Shown here: positions 1 through 8,416 of the stretch, piece after piece
Position numbering within the stretch: position 1 is the first letter of the stretch
Layout of the letters: every line of letters begins with the position of its first letter
Assembly: GCF_017811155.1 (NCBI RefSeq)
Contig: NZ_JACVCV010000025.1
Span: forward strand, 1-50,173
Direction of reading: 5' to 3'
Source of the DNA: Lunatimonas salinarum
Lineage (GTDB): Bacteria; Bacteroidota; Bacteroidia; Cytophagales; Cyclobacteriaceae
DNA: 50,173 nucleotides
The notes under the pieces: generated by a model
Seen by the model: only the letters and a program-made list of their open reading frames with translations
Database searches by the model: none
What the model was told of the DNA's origin: nothing
Translations under genes and position numbers: made by a program

Positions 1-373
1 CGCCTTCCTTGTCCACGATAAAATCGTCAAAGGCAAAATCCATATCAGGAAAATCTTTGTGGTCAAGAAAGTTGCTTACCTTAAATAGAAAATCTCCGGT
101 ATTCTTAAAACACAATACTGATTTGGCAATATGTCTATCTAAAATATAAATCCTGTCTCCATGCTGTATCAGCTTATCTATTTTTCCAATTAGTGCTTGT
201 TCATTTAATTCCAACTGAATGATTTTATTGACATCTACTACATCGGACAAATTTACATCAACCATATCCTTAATTTGAAAAGGAATGGTTTTGACTTCTC
301 CGTTCTCAACTACCTTAGGAGGGTCACATGAAAAAGAAAAAACCAAAACCAGTAATGTTAATATGTTCTTCAT
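1..373 (-). CDS. 6-bladed beta-propeller lipoprotein, N-terminal part (runs off the left edge)
   Basis: The first 124 codons are visible, starting at an ATG at 373. The protein begins MKNILTLLVLVFSFSCDPP, a lipoprotein signal with lipobox SFSC, so it should be anchored in a membrane facing the periplasm or the outside. After the Cys come short strands with a propeller-blade pattern (about residues 60-124: IGKIDKLIQHGDRIYILDRH, then SVLCFKNTGDFLFKV). This matches the 6-bladed propeller lipoproteins common in Bacteroidota, whose ligands are unknown. The start lies 3 bp after the stop of the small exported protein at 377-754, so the two are surely co-transcribed. The family call rests on the blade pattern and the neighbour only. 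Confidence 0.6.
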   Translation of the reverse strand, partial: MKNILTLLVLVFSFSCDPPKVVENGEVKTIPFQIKDMVDVNLSDVVDVNKIIQLELNEQALIGKIDKLIQHGDRIYILDRHIAKSVLCFKNTGDFLFKVSNFLDHKDFPDMDFAFDDFIVDKEG

Positions 374-376
374 TCC

Positions 377-754
377 TTAATCTTTAAAACAATTAGCTCC
401 ATAGTTGGGGCCAGGGAAATTGTTCCAACAACAAGCGTAACATCCCCCCTCAGTTACACAGGTAACTTGAAGTTTTCTAGATACACCCAATACTTCCACG
501 TCAAGTAAGCATTGAGAAGCACCTGGCCCTCCTGCTGTACATGACACATCGATAGGTTTTGGCATACAATTTCCACCACTTCCATTTTCACCCTGCGCAT
601 AAGCCCTATTCCCCAGTTCAATCAAGGTCAACGAAGGCAGCGTCTTATCCTTCTCAAATTCTAAGCTGATCATGATGTTAAGTACCAGCATAACGCCGAA
701 TGCACCCGCAGCGACCCACCGCAGCCATTTGCTTGCTTTTAGATAATTTTTCAT
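377..754 (-). CDS. Small exported Cys-rich protein, NVEALA-like
   Basis: A 125-residue protein with an N-terminal membrane segment (about residues 12-31, WVAAGAFGVMLVLNIMISLE), then LTLIELGNRAYAQGE at about 42-56, which resembles the conserved segment of NVEALA-type Bacteroidota peptides. The C-terminal half has eight cysteines, including a CYACC cluster near residue 105, which suggests disulfides or metal binding outside the cytoplasm. NVEALA-type peptides are typically encoded next to 6-bladed propeller lipoproteins, as here. Their function is not established; secretion and processing near the NVEALA-like segment are plausible. The leader of the gene is formed by a 92-bp repeat that recurs near 48.9 kb. 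Confidence 0.65.
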   Translation of the reverse strand: MKNYLKASKWLRWVAAGAFGVMLVLNIMISLEFEKDKTLPSLTLIELGNRAYAQGENGSGGNCMPKPIDVSCTAGGPGASQCLLDVEVLGVSRKLQVTCVTEGGCYACCWNNFPGPNYGANCFKD

Positions 755-846
755 CTGTTTATAATTTGTCTTTAAGCGGTCAGATGGAATCTCGCACGTA
801 TTACAATCGTTCCTCCGTGTGTCGCTTGCGTCGTGCTCGATTTCAT
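755..846 (-). repeat. Dispersed ~92-bp repeat, copy 1
   Basis: This stretch is nearly identical to 48837-48928 and clearly related to 48929-49019. It lies immediately upstream of the ATG of the small exported protein. It contains an imperfect inverted repeat (ATCTCGCACG against CGTGCTCGAT). On the minus strand it also holds a 24-codon open frame beginning MKSSTTQATHGG. Its nature is unknown; a small mobile palindromic unit is the simplest guess. Confidence 0.75.
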
Positions 847-956
847 GTTGTTATTATTTAAATGAACAATAAAATATTTACGAGATAAAATTAAGCTAAT
901 AAAAATTACGATGAAACCAAAAAAATAGGACAAAACCGGACAGGGTGGTTTATTAC

Positions 957-1212
957 TCAGTTCGTTTCTTGGTATTGTTTCAAAATGAGGTTCATGTCCG
1001 CTTTGATATCATACACTGCGGATGAAGGGATCTTGGGATCTTTTTCCAGCAGATAACATGCAATCGGCAGCAGTTTTCCGGTTTGCCCTGTCTCCGAATA
1101 AAGTTTTGCCAACAAGTACCCTGCATAAAAACGGTCAGGAAGCATGTCCACAGCCAGTTGATAGGCCTCCTCCGCCTCCTGATACAGCCCCAGGGCGGGG
1201 ATTGACAGACAT
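957..1212 (-). pseudogene. C-terminal remnant of an O-antigen ligase/TPR-type protein
   Basis: An open frame ending at 957 encodes a TPR-like tail: GLYQEAEEAYQLAVDMLP, then FYAGYLLAKLYSETGQTGK, then LLEKDPKIPSSAVYDIKADM. This is the pattern at the C-terminus of Bacteroidota O-antigen ligase family proteins with TPR repeats. The similarity fades at about 1212, where palindromic repeats begin, and there is no proper start codon or upstream domain. I read it as the surviving 3' end of a gene cut by rearrangement. The family assignment is from pattern only. Confidence 0.55.
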
Positions 1213-1224
1213 CCATCCCACCCT

Positions 1225-1448
1225 CAACCCCAAAGTGGGTTGAACAAGTCCTGCGAACCATCTGTCCATCCGTGGAGAAGATTTCCCTTGACAAACCCGC
1301 TTCCAAATAATGGATTGAATGCGAGGTTATTTTATCCTATAAAGTCATTTACGTCAAGTTCAACCCCATCCGGGGTTGGAGGTAGTAGGTAGTCCCGCTG
1401 CCGTGGGTTGCCACCCACGGTTATTGTTGTTCAGGCCCTACAGGCCTG
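1225..1448. repeat. Cluster of REP-like palindromes
   Basis: Four short inverted repeats follow one another: CAACCC/GGGTTG at 1225-1242, CAACCCC/GGGGTTG at 1361-1378, CCGTGGGT/ACCCACGG at 1401-1420 and CAGGCC/GGCCTG at 1432-1448. The last arms are perfect. This style is typical of repetitive extragenic palindromes that are moved by RAYT/Y1-type transposases. No transposase gene of that type is visible in the window. Confidence 0.6.
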
Positions 1449-1659
1449 GTTTCGGGAACCGATCCGACAAGGCTAGAAAAATTTCCACATTAGATTACAT
1501 CTGATCCAAGGTTAGAGTCGACCGGCTATTCGATAATCGTGGTTCCCCTACGATTATTAATGTTCTGGGACTACAGGCCTGAGTTTAACTATAAGATCTG
1601 GAAGAGACCAGACGGAAATCGCGTCAGCATTGTAAATTTCATAGTTATACTCGTCCAAT

Positions 1660-1803
1660 TTACAACCTCTCCGGCTTAAACCCCACAAACACCATCTGAT
1701 TTCCCGAGGGGTTATCGTCGGGATGGTTAAGAGAAAGGTACAGCTTGCCGTTATGGGTAAAGTACGCGGGGCTACGGCTCTGGAGTCGTTCAAAACTTTG
1801 CTA
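1660..1803 (-). pseudogene. Possible C-terminal gene remnant
   Basis: The minus strand reads SRSPAYFTHNGKLYLSLNHP, DDNPSGNQMVFVGF and KPERL before a TAA at 1660-1662. The composition and the amphipathic strand pattern look protein-like, unlike the surrounding repeats, and the frame has no start codon. It may be the tail of a propeller-type or secreted enzyme. I cannot name the family. Confidence 0.3.
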
Positions 1804-2385
1804 CTGGTATTTTCGAATCCTTCTCGCAACAAGAGAGGCAAATCCACCTCTATTTCCTTTGCGTCTTAGCGCCTTTGCGTGAACCACTCCTCCCGGAAAA
1901 ACTGGAGCAGATCTATTGAAGATAACAATCCAACGCCCCTGCAGAAGCTAGAAGCCTTTTCTACTCGTTTTTTTGATTCCTTCTCATAACGAGAGAGACA
2001 AATCCACCTCTATTTTCCTTTGCGTCTTAGCGCCTTTGCGTGAACCTCTTCTCCCGGAAAAACCGGAACAGCTCTATTGAAGAATGCAGGGCTATTGCCC
2101 TGAGGTAGTTAGAAGGCTTTGCTATTTGTATTTTTGATTCCAATTGGGACCGAGGTCGACGAACATATCCCCTCTATTTTCCTTTGCGTCTTGGCGCCTT
2201 TGCGTGAATCTCTTCTCCCGGAAAAACCGGAACAGGACTTTTGAACATGGCAGAGCTACGCCCTTGGGGTGGTGCAAAAAATTTGCTACAGGTATTGTTG
2301 ACTCCTCCTCGCAACGAGAGAGACAAATCCACCCCTATTTTCCTTTGCGTCTTAGCGCCTTTGCGTGAACCTTATTCCCGGATAT
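1740..2385. repeat. Four tandem ~162-bp repeats
   Basis: The 20-mer CCTTTGCGTCTTAGCGCCTT, or a one-base variant, begins at 1856, 2017, 2181 and 2342, giving periods of 161, 164 and 161. Each copy is preceded by a GAGAGAGACAAATCCACC-type stretch and followed by TCTTCTCCCGGAAAAACCGG or a variant. The copies diverge by roughly 10-25 percent. Motifs of the type CTTAGCGCCTTTGCG recur in non-coding DNA of many unrelated bacteria. No convincing coding frame runs through the array. Confidence 0.85.
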
Positions 2386-2447
2386 CCTGCCACAACAAAT
2401 GGCTTGACGAATTTTGCGTTGTTCAAAAAAGGAAAAGACAATCGGGT

Positions 2448-2490
2448 GTAGTGGATACTACTCCCTGTTCGGGAGAATAGATCCTACTAC
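2448..2490. repeat. Long imperfect palindrome, REP/MITE-like
   Basis: The outer arms GTAGTGGAT and ATCCTACTAC pair with one bulge, and the inner arms CTCCC and GGGAG are perfect around the loop TGTTC. The unit sits between the tandem array and the terminator of the downstream operon. It resembles a small non-autonomous palindromic element. Confidence 0.5.
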
Positions 2491-2517
2491 CTCTGGAAGA
2501 ACTAGTGATAAAAAGTA

Positions 2518-2542
2518 AAGCCCGGAACACGGCTCCGGGCTT
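2518..2542 (-). terminator. Rho-independent terminator of the sugar catabolism operon
   Basis: Perfect 9-bp arms AAGCCCGGA/TCCGGGCTT with a 7-nt loop. On the minus strand they are followed by a T-rich tract (TTTACTTTTTATC). The hairpin lies 46 bp past the stop of the last gene of the operon. Confidence 0.85.
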
Positions 2543-2587
2543 AGCTATTTATTAGGTAAAACCGATTCTATCGGCTACTTTCTTTTT

Positions 2588-3751
2588 TTACTTTTCCACC
2601 CACTCCACGCCGGTATCTTTCCAGCTACGTGACGCGGCAGAGTCGAGCACGGCCTGACATACCTTCTGTGTTTCGTAGGCGTCTCGGAAGGTAGGATGAC
2701 AGGGCTCGCCGGTCTCCAAGCTCTTGAAGAAATCGGCCACCTGATGGATAAAGGAATGTTCATACCCTACACTGGTACCGGGTATCCACCAACGGTTCAT
2801 ATAGGGCTGATCGCCGTCGGTCACGTGGATGGACCTCCAACCTCTTACGATCGAATCATCGCTATGGTCAAAGTATTCCAGCCGGTTCATATCGTGCAGA
2901 TCCCAACGGATAGAGGCGTGCTCTCCGTTGATTTCGAAGGTATATAGCGCCTTGTGTCCACGTGCATAACGGGTAGCTTCAAACAAGCCCAGGGAACCGT
3001 TATCAAAGTGGCAGTGGAATAGGCAGGCATCGTCAATACCAACTTTCTTCTTCTCTCCGCTACCTTGATGCACCCGCTCCTTGATAAAGGTCTCCGTCAC
3101 CGCGGAAACGTCCTTGATACCACCGTTTAGCCACATCGCTGTATCCACACAGTGTGCCAACAGGTCACCGGTAACTCCGGATCCAGCTGCGTCCACATCC
3201 AACCTCCACAGCGCATCCCCCCCCTGAGGCAAATCCGGACTGATGGTCCAATCCTGTAGGAAATTGGCCCTGTAGTGGAATATTTTTCCCAATTTACCGG
3301 ATTCCACCACCTGCTTGGCAAGCGTAACCGCAGGAATACGCCGGTAGTTGTACCAAACGGTATTTTTCACTCCAGCCTTCTCGATCACCTCCACCATCTC
3401 TTTGGCTTCATCCAACGTACGTGCCAGTGGCTTTTCGCAAAGGATCATCTTACCGGCCTTGGCGGCGGCGATGGAAATTTCGGCGTGGGTGTCGTTGGGC
3501 GTACAGATATCCACGGCGTCTACATCGTCACGCTCGATTACTTTTCTCCAGTCTGTTTCGTAGGAGGCATAGCCCCACTGCTCGGCAAAGGCTTTGATCT
3601 TTTCCTCCCTACGTGAACAGGCTACCTGCAACACTGGACGGTATTCGTATTCGGGAAAGAAGTCTCCCAGTCTTTTATATCCGTTGGTATGGATTCTTCC
3701 CATCAAACCCGTACCGATCATGGCAATTCGTATTGGCTTCTTTTCACTCAT
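2588..3751 (-). CDS. Gfo/Idh/MocA family oxidoreductase
   Basis: A 387-residue NAD(P)-dependent sugar dehydrogenase of normal family length, without a signal peptide and so cytoplasmic. The N-terminal Rossmann motif is GTGLMGRIH (residues 13-21). The family hallmark EKP is in CEKPLA (105-110), whose Lys takes part in catalysis in this family. A downstream GDLLAHCVD (196-203) carries the conserved Asp and His of the active site. It is the last gene of the six-gene catabolic run and is followed by a clear terminator. With a DUF1080 hydrolase and isomerases in the same run, oxidation or reduction of a 3-keto-sugar intermediate is likely. The exact substrate cannot be read from the sequence. Confidence 0.88.
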   Translation of the reverse strand: MSEKKPIRIAMIGTGLMGRIHTNGYKRLGDFFPEYEYRPVLQVACSRREEKIKAFAEQWGYASYETDWRKVIERDDVDAVDICTPNDTHAEISIAAAKAGKMILCEKPLARTLDEAKEMVEVIEKAGVKNTVWYNYRRIPAVTLAKQVVESGKLGKIFHYRANFLQDWTISPDLPQGGDALWRLDVDAAGSGVTGDLLAHCVDTAMWLNGGIKDVSAVTETFIKERVHQGSGEKKKVGIDDACLFHCHFDNGSLGLFEATRYARGHKALYTFEINGEHASIRWDLHDMNRLEYFDHSDDSIVRGWRSIHVTDGDQPYMNRWWIPGTSVGYEHSFIHQVADFFKSLETGEPCHPTFRDAYETQKVCQAVLDSAASRSWKDTGVEWVEK

Positions 3752-3799
3752 GGTTATTTCACATTTAACGTTAAAACTACATCAAAGAAAATGCGGAGT

Positions 3800-4831
3800 C
3801 TATTCACTCCAGCCGTGGGCGTTTCGCACCTTGATCAGCGCTGCCAAGATATCGTTCCAGGTTTGCTGCTTGCCCATGACGGCGTTGGGGAACATACAGC
3901 CATCCCAGCAGATATGCTTGAAGGCTTTGGTAAGATTACCGTTTTCATCCCTCAGCCAGTGTGCAGCGTCTTCCACTACATTGAGCTTGCCATGGGGATC
4001 GGTAGCCAGACAGTGGCGACCGGTCTTATCGTGTGAACCGGATCCAAATACAGAACCGTCGTTTTGAGCTACGTGAAAGTCGATCGTCCAGGGACGTAGG
4101 GCTGCTGTCATTTCTTTCAACGCCGCGGTCAGCACACTTCTGTCCTGCCAATCGTATCCCTCTGGCAATATCCTGTGCTCCGGAAAGTTATATCCCATGG
4201 TATAGAGCAGGGTATGGGCCATATCAGCCTGAAAGCCCAAATTCGGACTGTTTACCGATTCCAGCGTTTCCAGCATCGTTTTCCAAGAGTGCATACCTCC
4301 CCAGCAGATTTCGCCTTCGGCAGCCAGCCTCTCCCCGTAGTTTCCGGCGATATTGGCAGCTTCTTTTAGCGTCTCCACAATGATTTTCTGACTTCCCTTG
4401 GGATCCTTCGCCCATTGTTCCGGACTACTTGCGGTATCCACACGCACAATCCCGTACTCTCTAACGCCAAGGTCTTTTAGCTTTTGGGCAAACTTGCAGG
4501 ACTTCTCCACCATATCGAGGTAAGTCGCTCTATCTTCGTCGGAGCCCAGTATGGGACCACCCCAGATGGGTGCTACCACACTGCCGATCTTCAAGCCTAA
4601 AGCCGAGACTTTATCCGCCAGCCTCTTGGCCTCGTCATCTCCGCCTTCCAAGTTTACATGGGGTTCAAACAACCCCACATCCACACCGTCAAACTTGACA
4701 CCGTCTACCTCCGCATTGGCGGTGAATTGAAGCATCTCGTCCAGTGAAATTACCGGCTCGGAATCAGGCCCTTTACCTACAATCCCAGGCCAAGTAGCAT
4801 TATGTAACTTTGGAAAATTATTTTGGGACAT
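3800..4831 (-). CDS. Sugar phosphate isomerase/epimerase family protein (TIM barrel)
   Basis: A 343-residue cytoplasmic protein of the xylose-isomerase-like TIM-barrel superfamily. Barrel signatures with metal-ligand-type acidic and His residues are visible: VDGVKFDGVDVGLFEPHVNL (about 41-60), YGERLAAEGEICWGGMHSW (about 165-183), LGFQADMAHTLLY (about 198-210) and WTIDFHVAQNDG (about 248-259). Such enzymes interconvert sugars, keto-sugars or cyclitols using a divalent metal. It lies between the cupin and Gfo/Idh/MocA genes on the same strand, 48 bp upstream of the latter, which suggests that it acts on the same sugar or keto-sugar. Its exact reaction is unknown. Confidence 0.8.
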   Translation of the reverse strand: MSQNNFPKLHNATWPGIVGKGPDSEPVISLDEMLQFTANAEVDGVKFDGVDVGLFEPHVNLEGGDDEAKRLADKVSALGLKIGSVVAPIWGGPILGSDEDRATYLDMVEKSCKFAQKLKDLGVREYGIVRVDTASSPEQWAKDPKGSQKIIVETLKEAANIAGNYGERLAAEGEICWGGMHSWKTMLETLESVNSPNLGFQADMAHTLLYTMGYNFPEHRILPEGYDWQDRSVLTAALKEMTAALRPWTIDFHVAQNDGSVFGSGSHDKTGRHCLATDPHGKLNVVEDAAHWLRDENGNLTKAFKHICWDGCMFPNAVMGKQQTWNDILAALIKVRNAHGWSE

Positions 4832-4949
4832 AATTAAAATGGTTTTAGGTTAACTAACTGATTAATGTACTAATAGAAGTAAGGCAGATAAAAATAATGC
4901 ATTTACCCTAGAGTATACGCATATTTTAACGCCTTTCTCCAATAGATGT

Positions 4950-6155
4950 TTACAATTTCAGATCGGGATTGTTCGGGCCGAAATGCTTAAGCATCACGAT
5001 GGGGTCCGTCTTGGAGAGATTGGTGATCTTCACCCCTTCCATGGCGGCTTTTTCCGTCACAAAGTACTCGTCGTGGGTAAGCTGCCCGTAACGGATCAAA
5101 GCCGGGGTTTCTATATCCCACACCCCTATGGTGCCGTGCCCCTGCATCATGATAAAGCCGTAGGCGGCGCTGTCTTTGATAACGACCGTCTGTCCTGGGA
5201 GGACGGTTAATTCCTTCGCGGAAAAATCAGCCGAACGGTAACAAATCCACTTGTCAATGTATCCAGCCGCTTCCATTTCCTCCAACGGCTTAACCGGAAT
5301 AGGCTCCATAAAGCGCGTCTCAAGCAGGTTGGGGTTAACGTTCAATTCCCAATCGATCACCTCCATCAACTGATCATAGTCTCCGATTCGATCTTTGGGC
5401 GTGCCCTTCCAAAGCAGTTCTTCCGGAATAATCGCCTCATTTACCAGCGACTGATACATGGCAAATACGTCAGAAGCCTTCTGCGGCTCATAGGTACACA
5501 AGCTTCCCGGCGCATGAAGCATCCCCGGAGGCACATCCCATCCGGTTCCCGGCTGCAGTCTGAAAGCTTGGGAATAGTTGGTGATTTTGTTATCCCCTTT
5601 GGTAAAATTCATCAAGCATTCTTTGATCTGCTCTTTGGTGGTACCTGGCGCAATGCCAAAGAAGGTGTAGGGGAAATCTCCCCCATGGTTGTTCAACTGG
5701 GGCGGGAAGTAATAGGCCTCGGGCTTGCCTTTTTGGCCTACTTTGGCGGCATGCTCGTCGTTGTGGTGTATGTGGTGGGGAAGGGGCCCCATGTTGTCAA
5801 AAAACTTGGAGTACATAGGCCAGCTTTTGTACTCGTTCCAGATCCGGTCACCGATGATGGCTCCTTGAAGCTCGTCGATTACATCCTTCAACAGAATCAA
5901 TTCCTCCTTACCCTCAGGCCCCACTACCACTTTACTCAAGCCTTCGTCTTTGCCTGTTAGCGGGCCGTTTTCGGCGGGGGTGGTGGATGAAAACCAGCGC
6001 TCGTCAATGCCGCCGCGCTCGCCGCCCAAGATATAATAATCATCCGGATGCAGCTTGATCCTTCTTCCGGGTACGCAAAATGAACGTGGAACCCAGTTAG
6101 GAGCCAGTCTCAAAATGCCCTGGCCTTCTTCTAATGCTTTTTTTGCCAAACTCAT
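4950..6155 (-). CDS. Cupin, mannose-6-phosphate isomerase-like
   Basis: A 401-residue cytoplasmic protein. The run HHIHHNDEH (about residues 127-135), together with the downstream PGTGWDVPPGMLHAPGS (about 213-229), gives the His/Glu metal site of the two-cupin phosphomannose isomerase fold. The second cupin is more degenerate (about 310-380: VLPGQTVVIKDSAAYGFIMM). It is the kind of cupin isomerase encoded with Gfo/Idh/MocA dehydrogenases and TIM-barrel isomerases in Bacteroidota sugar operons. It probably isomerises an aldose/ketose pair, although a true mannose-6-phosphate specificity cannot be claimed. It sits 30 bp downstream of the DUF4432 gene. Confidence 0.72.
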   Translation of the reverse strand: MSLAKKALEEGQGILRLAPNWVPRSFCVPGRRIKLHPDDYYILGGERGGIDERWFSSTTPAENGPLTGKDEGLSKVVVGPEGKEELILLKDVIDELQGAIIGDRIWNEYKSWPMYSKFFDNMGPLPHHIHHNDEHAAKVGQKGKPEAYYFPPQLNNHGGDFPYTFFGIAPGTTKEQIKECLMNFTKGDNKITNYSQAFRLQPGTGWDVPPGMLHAPGSLCTYEPQKASDVFAMYQSLVNEAIIPEELLWKGTPKDRIGDYDQLMEVIDWELNVNPNLLETRFMEPIPVKPLEEMEAAGYIDKWICYRSADFSAKELTVLPGQTVVIKDSAAYGFIMMQGHGTIGVWDIETPALIRYGQLTHDEYFVTEKAAMEGVKITNLSKTDPIVMLKHFGPNNPDLKL

Positions 6156-6185
6156 AGGTAGTAAATCGATTTATTGTTAGTTATT

Positions 6186-7268
6186 TTAGATGGAATTCCA
6201 TTTCGTCAGTATCTCTATGGCAGCGGGTTCATGCAGTACTTCAAAATCCAATCTGTAGCTGCGTGACTCTCCAGGCTCCAAGAAAATCAATGTTCCCTCC
6301 TCCCGGGCTTTGGCCTGTCCTATGGGCGGGTTGGTGCCCGGCTCCAAGGCCATCACGTATTCATTTGTGCCCCAGTGCTGCCAATTGATTAACCAAGGCA
6401 ATTGTTTTTTCTGAAATGCAATCTGTAGCGCAAAGCCTAGGCGTGGGTTGTGTACTCCGGTGAAGCAGCGCCCACTGCGATCTGCCGCCACGTCTATAAA
6501 GGCCACGTCTTCCCCACTGCCCGCATGGTCTGCGCGCGGTGCTGGGCAGGCTTTGAAATTGTTGGACGGGTTAAAGATTCGGTTGTTGGGATCTTGATCC
6601 CTTGCATGCCAGTGTCCGGACCACACGATTTCTGCCCCCTCATCGAGCAGCGGCCACCCCAAGTTCAGGTGGTACAAAAGCATGTGCGGTGCCTGCGTAT
6701 TTCCCCGGTTGATCACTTCGTCCTCCACACGAAGGGAGGGATTTCCAAGCGTTCCACTGATTTTTCGTCGAAGCAGCAGGTGGGGGCCAAACACTTGGCT
6801 TTCAAAGATCTCTCCTATAAGACAGAAATCCATTTTTCCCATCAAGGGATCTGGTTGGTCTACCTGAACTAGCTCCGCCGGTGTATTGCTGATTCTGCCA
6901 TGAAGTCCCCTACTGCCGAAACCATCGTCTTCCGGGCCCCCGACATGGCACAGCCCGCAGGTAGTCATGAGACCACCACCAAAGGTACGCAGCCAATCTA
7001 TCCCCCGATCCGACATAGGCTGGGGATTGACCGGACCCGAATGGCTCATCCAAGCGAGGGAATGCTGCTGGTAAAAGGCCTCAGCAATATCCATGCCCCG
7101 ATCCAAAAGCACTTTATAGCGGAGACCGGCACCGGTATCTATCCAAGCAATCCGGCTGCCCTTTGCAGGACCATTGTCCAAGACAGCCAGCTCTATTCCT
7201 CCCACCTGACAGCGGTTTCCAACCTTTCCGCGCATCCTGTGCTTTAACTCCTCTGTATTGTTGTCCAT
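6186..7268 (-). CDS. DUF4432 family aldose 1-epimerase-like protein
   Basis: A 360-residue protein when started at the ATG at 7268 (MDNNTEELKHRMRG). An upstream ATG at 7298 would add ten residues but lies right at the base of a strong hairpin. The family marks are GGLMTTCGLCHVGGP (about 98-112), GLHGRISNTP (about 122-131) and LLYHLNLGWPLL, the galactose-mutarotase-like beta-sandwich pattern of DUF4432. The family is thought to bind sugars and may epimerise the anomeric or another carbon. The gene follows the DUF1080 gene after a 236-bp gap that holds a structured hairpin, so its expression may be tuned separately within the operon. Confidence 0.8.
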   Translation of the reverse strand: MDNNTEELKHRMRGKVGNRCQVGGIELAVLDNGPAKGSRIAWIDTGAGLRYKVLLDRGMDIAEAFYQQHSLAWMSHSGPVNPQPMSDRGIDWLRTFGGGLMTTCGLCHVGGPEDDGFGSRGLHGRISNTPAELVQVDQPDPLMGKMDFCLIGEIFESQVFGPHLLLRRKISGTLGNPSLRVEDEVINRGNTQAPHMLLYHLNLGWPLLDEGAEIVWSGHWHARDQDPNNRIFNPSNNFKACPAPRADHAGSGEDVAFIDVAADRSGRCFTGVHNPRLGFALQIAFQKKQLPWLINWQHWGTNEYVMALEPGTNPPIGQAKAREEGTLIFLEPGESRSYRLDFEVLHEPAAIEILTKWNSI

Positions 7269-7304
7269 GTTATTTTTTTCCACTCCCAATATAAGCAATC
7301 AAAA

Positions 7305-7360
7305 GCTAACCACTATCCTGCTGTGTCGGGTACTCCGAGCACAGTTGGGAAGTGGTTAGC
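7305..7360 (-). promoter_or_regulatory. Strong two-tier hairpin between DUF1080 and DUF4432 genes
   Basis: Perfect 10-bp outer arms GCTAACCACT/AGTGGTTAGC enclose an inner stem CTGTG/CACAG and TCGG/CCGA. On the minus strand the hairpin is followed by TTTTGATTGC. It could be a terminator, an attenuator or an mRNA-processing hairpin. It lies only 36 bp before the DUF4432 start, too close for a full promoter in between, so read-through regulation is more likely than separate transcription. Confidence 0.65.
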
Positions 7361-7504
7361 CTGCACAATTAAAATCCGCCACTAACTGCCAAAGAATCTA
7401 CTATTATTTCGAAAAGCAAACGCGTGGAAATGGAAACCCTATCTTATTCCAACGGGAATTCCAGCATAATATTCGGTCACCAAGGAACACTTGATTCAGG
7501 TGGA

Positions 7505-8263
7505 TTAAAGTTCTTTCAAGTACAAATTTTTTAACTCAACCTTCATTGGAGGGCCCACATGAACCTGAATCCCCAAATAGCCGGAATCTGCCCGGTTAGC
7601 CGGATCCTCGTCGGTCACGTCACTCATCAGCACGCCGTTGATGTAGTGCTGCAGTCGATTTCCTTTGATGACCAAATGAAAGGTATTCCAGTCTTCCGCG
7701 TTGATTTTTTCCTTAAGCGCATCTCTGTCACCCAACTCTTCGATCACTTCCAAGCCCTTCCATGCATTCCGTTCCACGTACTCTCGGGGGTTCCCTCCTC
7801 CCGGCTGGGGATTGATTTTGGTTTTCTGTCCACGATAGGCAAGCGTGGTACGCTTACGCTCTTCGTAGTTTTGTCCGGTATAGGCATTTCTACCATCGAT
7901 GTCGGCTTGGTAACCTCTTAGTGCGAAGGGAACGTCCGCCAGCCGGTCACTACGATATTGAATACCGGAATTTCCCCGCTCGGAGATACGAAACTCTCCT
8001 TTCAACTCGAAATCCGAAGGCTGTCCACCCTCCCAGATCAAAAAGGTATTTGCTTTAAGCGGGGTATTTTCTGTCAGTTCGCCGACGATACTCCCATTTT
8101 CGACGCGCCAGTAAGTGGCGTCGCCCTCCCAACCGGAAAGGGATTTGCCGTCGAAGATGGAGTTAAATCCATCGTTGCTACCGGATTGCGCAGCGCGCTG
8201 CCCGTTACAGCTGAATACTACAAGGGCCACAAAGGCCATCAGAGGTAAGATGTTTTTTATCAT
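7505..8263 (-). CDS. DUF1080 (3-keto-disaccharide hydrolase family) lipoprotein
   Basis: A 252-residue lipoprotein starting at the ATG at 8263 ([19 protein letters not shown], lipobox VFSC). The longer open frame would put 17 residues before the signal and is unlikely. The mature part opens with [16 protein letters not shown] and continues with [12 protein letters not shown] and [13 protein letters not shown], the typical concanavalin-like DUF1080 fold. Members of this family cleave 3-keto-glycosides or 3-keto-disaccharides. An outer or periplasmic location fits a role directly after oxidation of the glycoside by an exported dehydrogenase. It lies between the cytochrome-dehydrogenase gene and the epimerase gene. 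Confidence 0.85.
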   Translation of the reverse strand: MIKNILPLMAFVALVVFSCNGQRAAQSGSNDGFNSIFDGKSLSGWEGDATYWRVENGSIVGELTENTPLKANTFLIWEGGQPSDFELKGEFRISERGNSGIQYRSDRLADVPFALRGYQADIDGRNAYTGQNYEERKRTTLAYRGQKTKINPQPGGGNPREYVERNAWKGLEVIEELGDRDALKEKINAEDWNTFHLVIKGNRLQHYINGVLMSDVTDEDPANRADSGYLGIQVHVGPPMKVELKNLYLKEL

Positions 8264-8416
8264 GGTACTGTTCTTTTTGGTAATAGCCGACCGACCATCA
8301 TAGCAGGAGGCCATGGTATAATCAAAAAAATCAGGAAGGCTGCTTTCCGGAAATCCAGGTGGTGCCGGATGACACGCACAGATCCCGCAAAGCAGGCTTA
8401 CCTGATCGATAGTTGT

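Larger units (their letters stand above)
1449..2517. other. Gene-free repeat region
   Basis: Apart from the tandem array and the short protein-like remnant at 1660-1803, this stretch has no supported gene. Open frames up to 96 codons cross the repeats on both strands but change composition between repeat copies and have no recognisable domain. The right end holds a 43-bp imperfect palindrome at 2448-2490. Confidence 0.6.

Noticed and set aside
1557-1847. 96-codon minus-strand frame
   Set aside because: A different frame in the same place reads more like protein (1660-1803), and this one crosses into the first tandem repeat.
1740-2385. Possible CRISPR array
   Set aside because: The repeat period is about 162 bp with diverged units and no short constant repeat/unique spacer alternation; there are no cas genes.
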